Shown here: positions 42,256 to 50,831 of the stretch, piece after piece
Position numbering within the stretch: position 1 is the first letter of the stretch
Layout of the letters: each line of letters starts with the position of its first letter
DNA from: an uncultured Lentisphaeria bacterium
GTDB lineage: Bacteria; Verrucomicrobiota; Lentisphaeria; Victivallales; UBA1829
Assembly (NCBI GenBank): GCA_949282305.1
Contig: CASDPB010000025.1
Span: 1 to 50,864, forward strand
Length of the DNA: 50,864 nt
Direction: 5' to 3'
Made by a program: the position numbers and the translations under genes
The notes under the pieces: model-generated
Told to the model about the DNA's origin: nothing
Seen by the model: the letters and a program-made list of their open reading frames with translations, nothing else
The model's database searches: none

Positions 42256-43556
42256 AGACTTACCGTTTCAAATTCGACCCCTCGCTGGATTTCCTGCCAC
42301 CGGAGGAACTGCGCGTCATGCAGACCCTGATCCTGCGGGAACATCTTCAGTTCTGCACGGTGCATTCCCCTTATTACAGGCGTCTTTTCGGGAACCGCGA
42401 CTGGAGCAGGTTCACACTTGACCGGCTGCCTGAACTTCCGTTCACCGAAAAATGCGACATTGCAAAAGATCCGGAGGATTTTCAGGCGTCGCCGTGGCGC
42501 AACGTCATGGACGTGGTCTTTTCATCCGGCACCACCGGAACCCCCTGCCGGATTGTCTATACGGCAGGGGACATGGAGCGGCTCGCCTACAATGAACAGT
42601 GCTGTTTCGCCGCTGCGGGGATGACGCCGGACGACAAAGTGCTCCTGACCTGTACTCTGGACCGCTGTTTTGTCGCGGGCATGGCGTATTATCAGGGCGT
42701 CTGCCGCCTGGGAGCCTCCGCAATCCGGAACGGTCTCAATACGCTGGAAAGCCACGCGGAAGTCATCAGGACGCTCCGTCCGAGCATGATCGTCGGCGTT
42801 CCCTCCTTCCTGCGCCATCTCGGAAAACATCTCGGGGAACGCGGCGTCTCCGTCGACAGTGTCCGCGCGCTGATCTGCATCGGGGAACCGGTTCATGATG
42901 AAAAATTCGGTTTTTCCGAACTCGGAGGACAGCTTCGGGAACTCTGGAATGCGAGAATTCATTCCACCTACGCATCCTCGGAAATCGTATCAAGTTTCTG
43001 CGACTGCATCGAATGTTGCGGCGGACACCTCCGCGCCGACCTTGCCATCCTTGAAATCGTGGATGAAAACGGCAATGTCCTTCCTCCCGGTGAAACCGGC
43101 GAGGTGGTCATCACGCCGATGCAGGTCACGGGAATGCCGCTGGTGCGTTTCCGGACGGGCGACATCAGTTTCATGACGAATGAACCCTGCCGGTGCGGGC
43201 GTTTTCTGCCGCGTCTCGGACCGATCCTCGGGCGCAAGGCGCAGATGCTCAAGATACGCGGCACGACACTTTACCCGCAGACTCTGTTTTCCGTGCTTGA
43301 CTCCTCACCGGAAGTCCTGGAATATTATATCGTTGCGACGGGGCATGAACTTTCCGACCGGATCGAAGCATTCGTCGCGCTCAAGGAACCGCATTCAAGT
43401 CTGGAAGCCATATCCGAGCGTCTCAAGGCGCGATGCCGCCTGACGGTTCCCGTCACGGAAGTGCCGATCGACGAGGCGCGGAGCCGGATTTTCTCCGTCT
43501 CCCGCAAACCGGTCCGTTTTATCGACCGCCGCGAAAAATCAAAACTCAACCTTTAA
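42252..43556 (+). CDS. PaaK-like adenylating ligase
   Basis: A 434-residue soluble acid-activating enzyme of the phenylacetate-CoA-ligase branch. The nucleotide loop is FSSGTTGTPCRIVYT; TYASSEIVSSFCDC matches the A5-type motif, RFRTGDISF the A7 motif, and GRKAQMLKIRGTTLYPQ the hinge before the small C-terminal domain. It would adenylate an aryl or other carboxylic acid and load it on coenzyme A or the carrier protein. In aryl-polyene clusters this step is usually done by a shorter AMP-ligase (ApeH). The substrate is unknown; no aromatic ammonia lyase is in the window. Confidence 0.82.
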   Translation: MKTYRFKFDPSLDFLPPEELRVMQTLILREHLQFCTVHSPYYRRLFGNRDWSRFTLDRLPELPFTEKCDIAKDPEDFQASPWRNVMDVVFSSGTTGTPCRIVYTAGDMERLAYNEQCCFAAAGMTPDDKVLLTCTLDRCFVAGMAYYQGVCRLGASAIRNGLNTLESHAEVIRTLRPSMIVGVPSFLRHLGKHLGERGVSVDSVRALICIGEPVHDEKFGFSELGGQLRELWNARIHSTYASSEIVSSFCDCIECCGGHLRADLAILEIVDENGNVLPPGETGEVVITPMQVTGMPLVRFRTGDISFMTNEPCRCGRFLPRLGPILGRKAQMLKIRGTTLYPQTLFSVLDSSPEVLEYYIVATGHELSDRIEAFVALKEPHSSLEAISERLKARCRLTVPVTEVPIDEARSRIFSVSRKPVRFIDRREKSKLNL

Positions 43557-43567
43557 GGAAAACGGCA

Positions 43568-45016
43568 ATGTGCAGTGCGCAGTTCGATTTTACGGATGAG
43601 GAAATCCGCACACTTCCCGAGGGACACCTGCTCTCCATGGAAATTGAGTTTTCGCGCAGATGCAACTACCGCTGTCCCTACTGTTACGCGGCAGGCGATT
43701 ACGATTATTCCGGCGAACTCACGCAGGAGGAAATCCGTTCGGCGCTAAAACAGGCGGCGGAACTGGGCGCACGCAAAATCGTCATTCTCGGCGGCGAGCC
43801 TCTGCTTTATCCGCATCTGCGGGAGATGATCCGTTTCATCCGTTCGCTGGACATGGGGGTGGAAATCTTCACCAACGGTTCGCTGATGACGCGGGAGCTG
43901 GCGGAATTCTTCTTTGCCGAAAACTGCCGCCTCGTCGTCAAGCTCAATACCTTGGACAAGACCCTGCATGACAGGCTTACCGGGCACCGCAACTCGCTTG
44001 AACTGTCGCAGAATGCGCTTCGGCTGCTGCGCGGCGCCGGATATGATTCGCGTCCCGGAATGCTTTGCGCGACAACGGTGCTTTCCTCCGCCAATCTTGA
44101 CGCCGCGCCGGAACTCTGGCGTTATCTGCGCGAACGGAAAACCGCTCCTTATTTCGAGTGTCTCACACCGCAGGGCAGACTGCTGGAGTACCGTTCGCTT
44201 CTGCCGGAGATCATGAAGGTCAGAGAGGTCTTCGAGAAAATCCGGCGGATTGATGCGGAATACGGTTTTCAATGGGAAAGCCAGCCGCCGCTGGTCGGTC
44301 AGAAATGTCTGCGGCATAAATACTCCTGCGTGGTCAGCAGTTTCGGCGACGTCACACCATGTGTGGGCTTGACGGAAGTCATCGGCAATATCCGGAAAAC
44401 GCCGCTGAAAGAAATCCTGACGGGCAGTCTCATCATCCGCAAACTCAAGGATCACCGTGCGAACATCAAATCGCCTTGCAGGGAGTGCGACAAGGCGGAG
44501 GAATGCTACGGCTGCCGCGGCACCGCATGGCAGCTCACGGGAGATTATCTCGCCGCCGATCCGACCTGCTGGCGCAACCTCGATCAACTGGACCGGATCG
44601 ACAGGCTTCCGTTTGACGCCCGGACGCTGATTCCGCACCGTCCGTCGATGGCAATGGCGGAAACGCTTGTCAGGATTACCGATCACGGCGGCGAAACCGT
44701 TTCACGGATTCATGACGACAATCCTTTTCTGGATGAAAACGGCGTGCTTGACCCTGCCGCACTGATCGAACTCGCGGCACAGTCCGCGGCGGCACTGGAC
44801 AGTTTCATGCACGAAAAAAAAGTGAGTCCGGGAATGCTTGCCGGCGTAACGGACTTCGTTCCGGTGCGCCCCGTGCGCAAAGGCGACGACGTCACAATCC
44901 GTTTTGAGAAAGAGGCGGAGTTCAGCCCGTGGCACATCATCCGTTTCGAGGCACTCGACAGGAACAAGGAAAAACTTGCGCAGGGAGTCATGAAGTTATG
45001 TATTCTCGAATCCTGA
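43568..45016 (+). CDS. Radical SAM/SPASM enzyme fused to ApeP-like hotdog dehydratase
   Basis: A 482-residue two-part protein. The radical SAM CxxxCxxC is Cys32-NYR-Cys36-PY-Cys39; GGEPLLYPHL follows. The SPASM-type C-terminal cysteines lie at about GQKCLRHKYSC, VTPCVGL and KSPCRECDKAEECYGCRG, enough for an auxiliary cluster. Residues 347-482 are a separate hotdog domain (LIPHRPSMAMAETL, PAALIELAAQSAAALDSFMH), like ApeP/FabZ 3-hydroxyacyl dehydratases. AAGGA lies 8 bases before the ATG. The radical SAM part may modify the starter acid or the carrier-bound chain; the reaction is unknown. I know of no such fusion in classical aryl-polyene clusters. It overlaps the next gene by 19 bases. Confidence 0.8.
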   Translation: MCSAQFDFTDEEIRTLPEGHLLSMEIEFSRRCNYRCPYCYAAGDYDYSGELTQEEIRSALKQAAELGARKIVILGGEPLLYPHLREMIRFIRSLDMGVEIFTNGSLMTRELAEFFFAENCRLVVKLNTLDKTLHDRLTGHRNSLELSQNALRLLRGAGYDSRPGMLCATTVLSSANLDAAPELWRYLRERKTAPYFECLTPQGRLLEYRSLLPEIMKVREVFEKIRRIDAEYGFQWESQPPLVGQKCLRHKYSCVVSSFGDVTPCVGLTEVIGNIRKTPLKEILTGSLIIRKLKDHRANIKSPCRECDKAEECYGCRGTAWQLTGDYLAADPTCWRNLDQLDRIDRLPFDARTLIPHRPSMAMAETLVRITDHGGETVSRIHDDNPFLDENGVLDPAALIELAAQSAAALDSFMHEKKVSPGMLAGVTDFVPVRPVRKGDDVTIRFEKEAEFSPWHIIRFEALDRNKEKLAQGVMKLCILES

Positions 45017-45621
45017 TCCTCATACTTGCCGTCGCGGCATCTCCGCTCCACCCGCAGGATTCCGCGGAAGAGCTGGTCGCCGCAATTCAGAGCAGAATGA
45101 ATGAGACGAACACGCTTTCCGCGGATTTCATCCAGATCAAGCATCTGAACGTCATGAAGCATGATCTTGTCATCAAAGGGGAAGTCGCCCTCGACAAAAA
45201 GGGGCGCATGGCGTGGCGCGTGCTTTCACCGGTCCGCTATACCTGCATCATCACAGGAAACAGACTTGAACAATGGGACGAGGATTCGGACCAGGTCATA
45301 ACTCTGCATACAGACAGGAATCCTGCGCTCAAGATGCTGGCAACGTCCATGCACGGTTATTTCTCCGGCAATTTCGAGGCGATGAAAAAAGAATTCGACA
45401 TACACAGGGGCGAAAACAGGACACTGTTTCTGACGCCGCGCCGGGAAAGCATCGCCGGACAATTCATACGGAGCATCACGTTTGTTCCGGCAGAGGACTT
45501 TTCCCATATCCGGCAGGTCCGTTTTGTCGAATCCAATTCCGACACTACGGAAATCACATTCCAGAATGTCAAGTTGAACCAGGTATTACCGGAATCGAAA
45601 TGGCAGGCGAAACCACGTTGA
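44998..45621 (+). CDS. LolA-like periplasmic lipid carrier
   Basis: A 207-residue exported protein with a signal peptide (residues 1-20, ending SPLHPQD). The mature part has the LolA fold pattern: TLSADFIQIKHLNVMKHDLVIKGEVALDKKGRMAWRVLSPVRY, then a hydrophobic interior-strand series. In aryl-polyene clusters a LolA-like protein (ApeL) shuttles the lipid across the periplasm. GGGAG precedes the ATG, which lies within the end of the radical SAM gene. The next start overlaps its last 22 bases. Confidence 0.82.
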   Translation: MYSRILILILAVAASPLHPQDSAEELVAAIQSRMNETNTLSADFIQIKHLNVMKHDLVIKGEVALDKKGRMAWRVLSPVRYTCIITGNRLEQWDEDSDQVITLHTDRNPALKMLATSMHGYFSGNFEAMKKEFDIHRGENRTLFLTPRRESIAGQFIRSITFVPAEDFSHIRQVRFVESNSDTTEITFQNVKLNQVLPESKWQAKPR

Positions 45622-48600
45622 CAAAACGCATCTTCGCGGTTCTTGTGATGGCGGCAAGGCACCGTCTCTTTTTGCGTCTTTTCTTTCTTGTCCTGCTTGT
45701 TTTTTCCATTCTTCTGATCGTCCGCACGGACTTCACCAACGATCTTGTGGAAATGCTGCCGGACAATTCCCGCTCCGCGCTTGCGTTTCAGCGGATCGCC
45801 AACAGTCCGATGTTCAACAAAGTCGTTGTTGTTTTCCGGTTGAAACACGGGCTCTTTTCCGGTTCCGGACTGCCGCAGGAAATTGAAAAAACAGCGGAAC
45901 GGCTTAAAGACAATCCTTATATTACACGTGCGGATTACCGCTTCTTTCCGGAATCGCTGAGCGGGGAACTGGCTGGCATTACGGCTTTCCTGCCTCAAAT
46001 TTCCGCGCCGCCGGACTCTTTGTTCACTGCGCAGAACGTGCAGGAAACCGTTCGGAAAATCAGCCGCCGCCTCTATCTGCCGTCCTCCGCCGGGCAGACC
46101 GGCTTTCTGCGTGCGGACCCTTTCAGCCTGAATCTTCCTCTTTACCGGAAACTTGAGGAATTCCGCTCCATTTCCGGCGCATCGTTTCTGCCGGATTATC
46201 CGTATCTTGTCGCAAAGGATGAAAAACACGCAATGATGCTTCTGGAAACGACGGTTCCCGTTTCCGACGCGGCGGGAAGCCGGAAACTGCTGGAGTCTCT
46301 GGATCAGGTTTTTCAAAAACTTCCCCCGGAAATGGAAGCAGAAATCATATCGGGGCATCTTCACGCGGTCAGCAATGAGGCGATTCTGAAAAAAGACATC
46401 GGCACTGTCGGAATCATGTCCGTGATCCTTTTCTCTCTGCTTTTTGTGCTGTTCTACCGCTGCGATTTCCGCAGTCTGGCGATCCCTGTTCTCCCCATGC
46501 TTGCCTCATTGATCGTTCTCGGCGCAATGACACTGATTTTCCGGGAATGCCTTTTCTTCATCGTCGGCATGGGCGGAGTCGTAATCAGTCTCGCGGTGGA
46601 TTACGGCATCCACACCTACGCCGCAGTCAGGAGTCCCCGCTCCCCCCGCAGGAAACTGGCGCGCCTTGCTCCCGCAATCTTTGCCGGAGCCGTCACCTCG
46701 GCGCTGGCATTCGGTCTCTTTCTCTTTTCGAAGATCAACGCCTGCCGCCAGCTCGGTTTCTTCGCCGGGACAAGTCTGCTTCTCAGTTTTTTCCTGATGC
46801 TGTTGCTGCTTCCCGCACTTCTGGGAAAGCGCAGACAGAAAACAAAGATCATGGAACCGTTTCGCTTCCCCGTCCGTCATCCTGTCATCTGCACGGTCGC
46901 ATGGATTTTTGTTTTGATCTTTTCCCTTTTCATTCTTGCAAAACTGGACTTTCAAATGGACATCCGCCGGTTTGACGCCACTCCGCGGGAAATAACGCAG
47001 ATGGAAAAACAGTATGATTCGCTGTTTCAGAGCGGTCCGCGCCCCGCAATGCTTCTCCTGAGCGCTCCCGCCCGTGAACTTGCACTGGAAAAGGCATTGG
47101 AAGCATCGAAAATTCTGCGTTCGGAAAAAATCCCTGTCTTCTCGCCTTCCGATCTTCTGCCGCCCCTCGCTGAAAGGGAAAAAAATCTGGCGCTCTGGCA
47201 TTCCGCCTTGAAAAACGGGACACTCGGGCGGCTGGAAAACGAAATGCGCGAAACAGGCTCAGGATACGGAATGAAAAATGACTTCTTCGCCCCGTTTTTC
47301 AACAGTCTGCGCCTCGGCATCAATACTCCGGCAAATGTTCCGAACCTGTTCCGCCCTGTCGTGGAAAGGCTGATTTCCAAGGATAAGGACGGTCTTCACA
47401 CCTGCGCCATTCTGTTCCCGGATACGCCGCGGAATGTCGCGGCCGTTTCCGAACTGTTCCCGGACGCGCCTGCGGTTTCTCAGGACTCCCTCCCCGAACT
47501 GATGTCCCGCGAGGTTTCGTCCGGTATTCTTTCTCTTGCCCTGATGACCCTTCTCATGGTGGTTGCCGTGGCGCTTCTCTTTTTCCGTTCCATCGTAAAA
47601 GCGGTTCTTGCCCTTCTGCCGGTCTGCGCCGCGCTGCTTCTTACGGGAGCGTTCTTCGCGCTGACGAACATTCCGGCAAGCCTCTCCACGCTGATCGCCG
47701 GAATTATTCTTGCCGGACTGAGCATTGACTACGGCATCTTCATGGTGCACTCGGAATGCGGACGCAGAGACGGCAATGTATTTCATGCGCTGACCCTTTC
47801 CGCCGCGACTTCGGCGGCGGGCGGCGCCACGGTCATTTTCACGACGCACCCCATGCTCCGGGATGCCGGATTCACGCTGATCGTCGGAATTTCCGCGGCA
47901 TGGGCGGCAAGCGTGATTCTGCTTCCGGCTCTGTATCATCTGAAACATGTCGGGAAATTTCTTCCGCTTCTTCTCCTTTCCCTGCTTGCGGGATGCCGGA
48001 CAGAACCGTTTCAATACCCTGAATTCCAGGCTGTTCCGCCTGCATCCGAAGCGGAGGAAAGGATCAACCGTCTGCGCGGAGAAATGCCGCAGAGCTATCT
48101 GGTGGAGGCGGGAGTCGTCATAGAATATTATTTCAAGACCTTTTCCCTGCTCACCCTCGCAAAAATTGATTTGGAGAAGAACGAAATTTCCGTTGCGGGG
48201 CTGACTCCCGCAGGAGCGAAACTTTTCGAACTTCATGGAAAAAACGGAATCGCGGAATCGTTCTGGTGGCTTCCGGATCAGCCCTGGTCCGCGTATGAGA
48301 AAGAGGCGTCGCAGCAGGCGATCCGGGATCTGTTTCATATTTATACCGATCTCCTTCCTCCGGAGCAGTGCCCCGTCACGGAAAAGAACGGGAAATGGGA
48401 AATCTTCTTCGATGAATTCAGAAAAGACGTCAGCACGCGGACAGAATATCTTTTTGCAGGCAGTCCGCCGCTGCCGGTCAGGAAGAAATGCCGCAAACCT
48501 GCCCTCACATGGTTCGGAAAACGCTTCCTCGGCGGAACACCGCTCTGGCAAATTTCCTATTACCGGTATATATTGCAGAACGGCAAATGGTATCCGGCGG

Positions 48601-48674
48601 ACATCGTTCTGGAGAATGAACGGTATTCCTACCGGCTGATCATAAGGACACGAAAAATCATGGAGACACAATGA
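45600..48674 (+). CDS. MMPL/RND exporter fused to DUF3261 lipoprotein
   Basis: A 1024-residue inner-membrane protein. Residues 1-782 are an MMPL/RND transporter with two halves of six helices: TM1 (LFLRLFFLVLLVFSILLIV), ISLAVDYGIHTYAAV in the first half and AGLSIDYGIFMVHSE in the second. After the last helix a positively charged HLKHVGKF leads into LPLLLLSLLAGC, an in-frame lipobox with Cys799, then about 225 residues like DUF3261 (KWEIFFDEFRKD, WYPADIVLENERYSYRL). In usual clusters these are two genes. No in-frame ATG lies near the junction. It should export the polyene lipid towards LolA. The start at 45600 overlaps the LolA gene; an ATG at 45648 is an alternative. Confidence 0.85.
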   Translation: MAGETTLTKRIFAVLVMAARHRLFLRLFFLVLLVFSILLIVRTDFTNDLVEMLPDNSRSALAFQRIANSPMFNKVVVVFRLKHGLFSGSGLPQEIEKTAERLKDNPYITRADYRFFPESLSGELAGITAFLPQISAPPDSLFTAQNVQETVRKISRRLYLPSSAGQTGFLRADPFSLNLPLYRKLEEFRSISGASFLPDYPYLVAKDEKHAMMLLETTVPVSDAAGSRKLLESLDQVFQKLPPEMEAEIISGHLHAVSNEAILKKDIGTVGIMSVILFSLLFVLFYRCDFRSLAIPVLPMLASLIVLGAMTLIFRECLFFIVGMGGVVISLAVDYGIHTYAAVRSPRSPRRKLARLAPAIFAGAVTSALAFGLFLFSKINACRQLGFFAGTSLLLSFFLMLLLLPALLGKRRQKTKIMEPFRFPVRHPVICTVAWIFVLIFSLFILAKLDFQMDIRRFDATPREITQMEKQYDSLFQSGPRPAMLLLSAPARELALEKALEASKILRSEKIPVFSPSDLLPPLAEREKNLALWHSALKNGTLGRLENEMRETGSGYGMKNDFFAPFFNSLRLGINTPANVPNLFRPVVERLISKDKDGLHTCAILFPDTPRNVAAVSELFPDAPAVSQDSLPELMSREVSSGILSLALMTLLMVVAVALLFFRSIVKAVLALLPVCAALLLTGAFFALTNIPASLSTLIAGIILAGLSIDYGIFMVHSECGRRDGNVFHALTLSAATSAAGGATVIFTTHPMLRDAGFTLIVGISAAWAASVILLPALYHLKHVGKFLPLLLLSLLAGCRTEPFQYPEFQAVPPASEAEERINRLRGEMPQSYLVEAGVVIEYYFKTFSLLTLAKIDLEKNEISVAGLTPAGAKLFELHGKNGIAESFWWLPDQPWSAYEKEASQQAIRDLFHIYTDLLPPEQCPVTEKNGKWEIFFDEFRKDVSTRTEYLFAGSPPLPVRKKCRKPALTWFGKRFLGGTPLWQISYYRYILQNGKWYPADIVLENERYSYRLIIRTRKIMETQ

Positions 48675-49036
48675 GCATCCGGTCTGAAATACTTCATCAT
48701 CTGAATGTAAACTCCCATGCGGAAACACGGGAAATTACGGGCACAATCACCCTGCCCGTCTCTTTTTCCGGATTCCGGGGGCATTTTCCGCAGAATCCGA
48801 TTCTGCCCGGAGTCTGTGAAATCATGATCCTGAAAGAACTGCTCCGGCAGGGCGCCGGAATCCATGCGGATCATGCGGAAATCAGGAACGCGAAGTTCTT
48901 CGCACCCGCCGGAGCGGATGAGGTTCTGGAACTTTCCTGCACGATCAGTCAAAATACCGCATCCTGCAGAATCATGTCCGGAGAAAAGAAAATCTGCACC
49001 CTGAAACTCTCATGGGAGAAACACAATGAGGCGTAA
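48671..49036 (+). CDS. ApeI-like hotdog dehydratase
   Basis: A 121-residue soluble protein. FRGHFPQNPILPGVCEI is the FabA/FabZ-type active-site loop with the catalytic His, and the rest matches one hotdog domain. With the ApeP-like domain of the radical SAM fusion it would provide the two dehydratases found in aryl-polyene pathways, giving conjugated double bonds. Its ATG overlaps the preceding stop (ATGA), and its end overlaps the thioesterase start by 11 bases. Confidence 0.85.
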   Translation: MSIRSEILHHLNVNSHAETREITGTITLPVSFSGFRGHFPQNPILPGVCEIMILKELLRQGAGIHADHAEIRNAKFFAPAGADEVLELSCTISQNTASCRIMSGEKKICTLKLSWEKHNEA

Positions 49037-49505
49037 AAAACATTATTTTGAATCCCCGCCGGATAGTCCGCCGCCGATTACGGCGGAAATTCAGAGGAGA
49101 CTGCGTTTCAGCGACACGGACCCGCTCAGGATCGCATGGCACGGCCGCTATCCGCTGTTCTTTGAAGAGGCGCAGACGGAACTCGGGCACAAATGCGGGC
49201 TGACTTATGCGGCTTATCAGCAATCCGGAATCGGCGCACCCATCGCGCAAATGCACATCGACTATTTCGAGCCGCTGCGCCTGGACGATATTTTTACAGT
49301 CAAAGCATCGCTTTTCTGGAACGAGGGCGCGCGGCTGAACACGGAATATGAAATCACGGCTTCGGGCGGCAGACTCATCTGCACCGGTTATACGGTTCAG
49401 ATGTTCATCCGCCTTGAGACAGGAGAGGCGCTCTGGCTGAACCCGCCGGTCTGGGAGGAGTGCCGCGAACGCTGGCGCAGAGGAGAATTCCATGTCGGAA
49501 CATGA
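49026..49505 (+). CDS. 4HBT-family acyl thioesterase
   Basis: A 159-residue hotdog thioesterase of the YbgC/4-hydroxybenzoyl-CoA type. RFSDTDPLRIAWHGRYPLFFEEA matches the family active-site helix with the catalytic Asp. It would release the acyl product or edit chains on the carrier protein. Aryl-polyene clusters carry a comparable enzyme. It overlaps both neighbouring genes, by 11 and 14 bases. Confidence 0.85.
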   Translation: MRRKKHYFESPPDSPPPITAEIQRRLRFSDTDPLRIAWHGRYPLFFEEAQTELGHKCGLTYAAYQQSGIGAPIAQMHIDYFEPLRLDDIFTVKASLFWNEGARLNTEYEITASGGRLICTGYTVQMFIRLETGEALWLNPPVWEECRERWRRGEFHVGT

Positions 49506-50595
49506 CCCGGTCATCGTTGCCTCCGAGCTCGTAACCGGATACGGTTTCGGGGAAAAACTCTGCTGGGAGGGATTGCTTTCCGGCAGACACGCCTTCCGTG
49601 AAATCGAACGTTTCGACGCATCGAAAATGCGTTCAAAACTTGCGGCGACGGTTCCCGGATTATCCGCGGAACACGGGCATTCCCTGCTGGAACCGATGTT
49701 TGACTTTCTGCGTCCGCATGTCCCGAAGACATACGGCAGAACAGCACTTTTTCTTGCAAGCACAGTCGGAGAAATTGATCTGCTTGAGACTGCGGAACAG
49801 GACACACTTCATTCTCTGCTTCAGAAAGCGCAGACGGTGTTCCGGCTCGGAAACGGGCGGCTCGTTTCCGCCGCCTGCGCCTCATCCAATGTTGCACTGG
49901 CACGGGCGGGAGCACTCATACGAAGCGGCAGGCTGGACACTGCCGTAATTGTCGGAGCGGATCTTGTCAGTGAATTCGTCTGCTCCGGGTTCTCCTCGCT
50001 TGAGGCAATGTCTCCGACGCTGGCGCGTCCTTACGACAGACATCGCGACGGCCTCATCATGGGTGAGGCGGCGGGCGTCATTGTCCTTGCCTCGGCACAG
50101 ACTGCGAAAATCTGCCATCTGGAACCGAAAGCCCGTCTGAGCGGCTGGGGCATGAGCACGGATGCGCTTCATATCACGGCGCCGGTTCACGACGGGAGGA
50201 TGCTTGTCCGTGCAGTCCGGCAGGCGCTCGGGGAAACTTCACCGGAAGAAATCGGATGCGTAATCGGGCACGGAACCGGAACCAGTTACAACGATGAAGC
50301 GGAAATCAATGCCTTGAACGCGGTGTTCCCCTCTCCGCCGCCTCTCGTCTCGGCAAAAGGCGGCTGCGGGCACACTCTGGGCGCCGCGGGAATCATCCAG
50401 GCGTGTATGGCGCTTCATATCCTTGACAGCGGCATACTGTTTCCGCAGACAAACCTGCTGGAACCGGAACCTGCCGCGGCTGAAATGGTTTCAGGCGGAA
50501 TGCAGACCGTGAAGATTCCACGCCTTCTGTCCATGAATTCCGGATTCGGCGGGCTGAATGCCGTATTGATGATTGAAGCTCCTGCCCATCCCTGA
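49492..50595 (+). CDS. Beta-ketoacyl-ACP synthase (ketosynthase)
   Basis: A 367-residue condensing enzyme with complete triad: Cys129 in VSAACASSN, His260 in IGHGTGTSYNDEAE and His294 in KGGCGHTLGAAG, with Lys289 conserved. It would elongate the polyene with malonyl units. It is shorter than FabF by about 45 residues, mainly at the N-terminus, as in cluster ketosynthases of the ApeO type. It is the last recognised gene of the unit. Only one ketosynthase lies here, while aryl-polyene clusters usually contain two or three. Confidence 0.9.
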   Translation: MSEHDPVIVASELVTGYGFGEKLCWEGLLSGRHAFREIERFDASKMRSKLAATVPGLSAEHGHSLLEPMFDFLRPHVPKTYGRTALFLASTVGEIDLLETAEQDTLHSLLQKAQTVFRLGNGRLVSAACASSNVALARAGALIRSGRLDTAVIVGADLVSEFVCSGFSSLEAMSPTLARPYDRHRDGLIMGEAAGVIVLASAQTAKICHLEPKARLSGWGMSTDALHITAPVHDGRMLVRAVRQALGETSPEEIGCVIGHGTGTSYNDEAEINALNAVFPSPPPLVSAKGGCGHTLGAAGIIQACMALHILDSGILFPQTNLLEPEPAAAEMVSGGMQTVKIPRLLSMNSGFGGLNAVLMIEAPAHP

Positions 50596-50793
50596 TTTCC
50601 TTCAATCCGGAAAATGCCTCACTTCGGCGGATTCGCCGGCACGGTAACGACAATCTGTGCGCAGCTCCGGAAAATATCGGAAAATAAACCGTTGCAGAAT
50701 GTGTCCCTGCGCCGTGTTCCGACGTATGCGCCCAGCGAGCCCCATGGTGAGGAGGAAGAGGGATTTTTTTGAGTGGGAATTTACCAAAAAGAT

Positions 50794-50831
50794 GAATGCC
50801 GTCGGGCTATGATGACCGCCCGACGGCATTC
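50794..50831 (-). terminator. Strong hairpin terminator, probably for a minus-strand gene beyond the window
   Basis: GAATGCCGTCGGGC (50794-50807) and GCCCGACGGCATTC (50818-50831) form a perfect 14-bp stem with a 10-base loop. On the minus strand it is followed by ATCTTTTTGG, on the plus strand only by a mixed pyrimidine run. A minus-strand stop codon at 50838-50840 lies just before it, so it likely ends a gene that enters from the right edge; it may also stop the polyene cluster. Between 50596 and 50793 I see no gene. Confidence 0.65.

Larger units (their letters stand above)
41199..50595 (+). other. Aryl-polyene / xanthomonadin-like biosynthetic cluster
   Basis: Nine co-directional genes with overlaps or gaps of 22 bases or less form one unit. 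In order they are: acyl carrier protein, PlsC-type acyltransferase, PaaK-type ligase, radical SAM fused to an ApeP-like hotdog, LolA-like protein, MMPL exporter fused to a DUF3261 lipoprotein, ApeI-like dehydratase, 4HBT thioesterase and ketosynthase. This combination is characteristic of aryl-polyene/xanthomonadin clusters, in which a polyene chain is made, placed on a lipid and exported to the outer membrane. A ketoreductase, second ketosynthase, second carrier protein, glycosyltransferase and ammonia lyase are absent from the window. These could come from primary metabolism or elsewhere in the genome. Confidence 0.72.
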
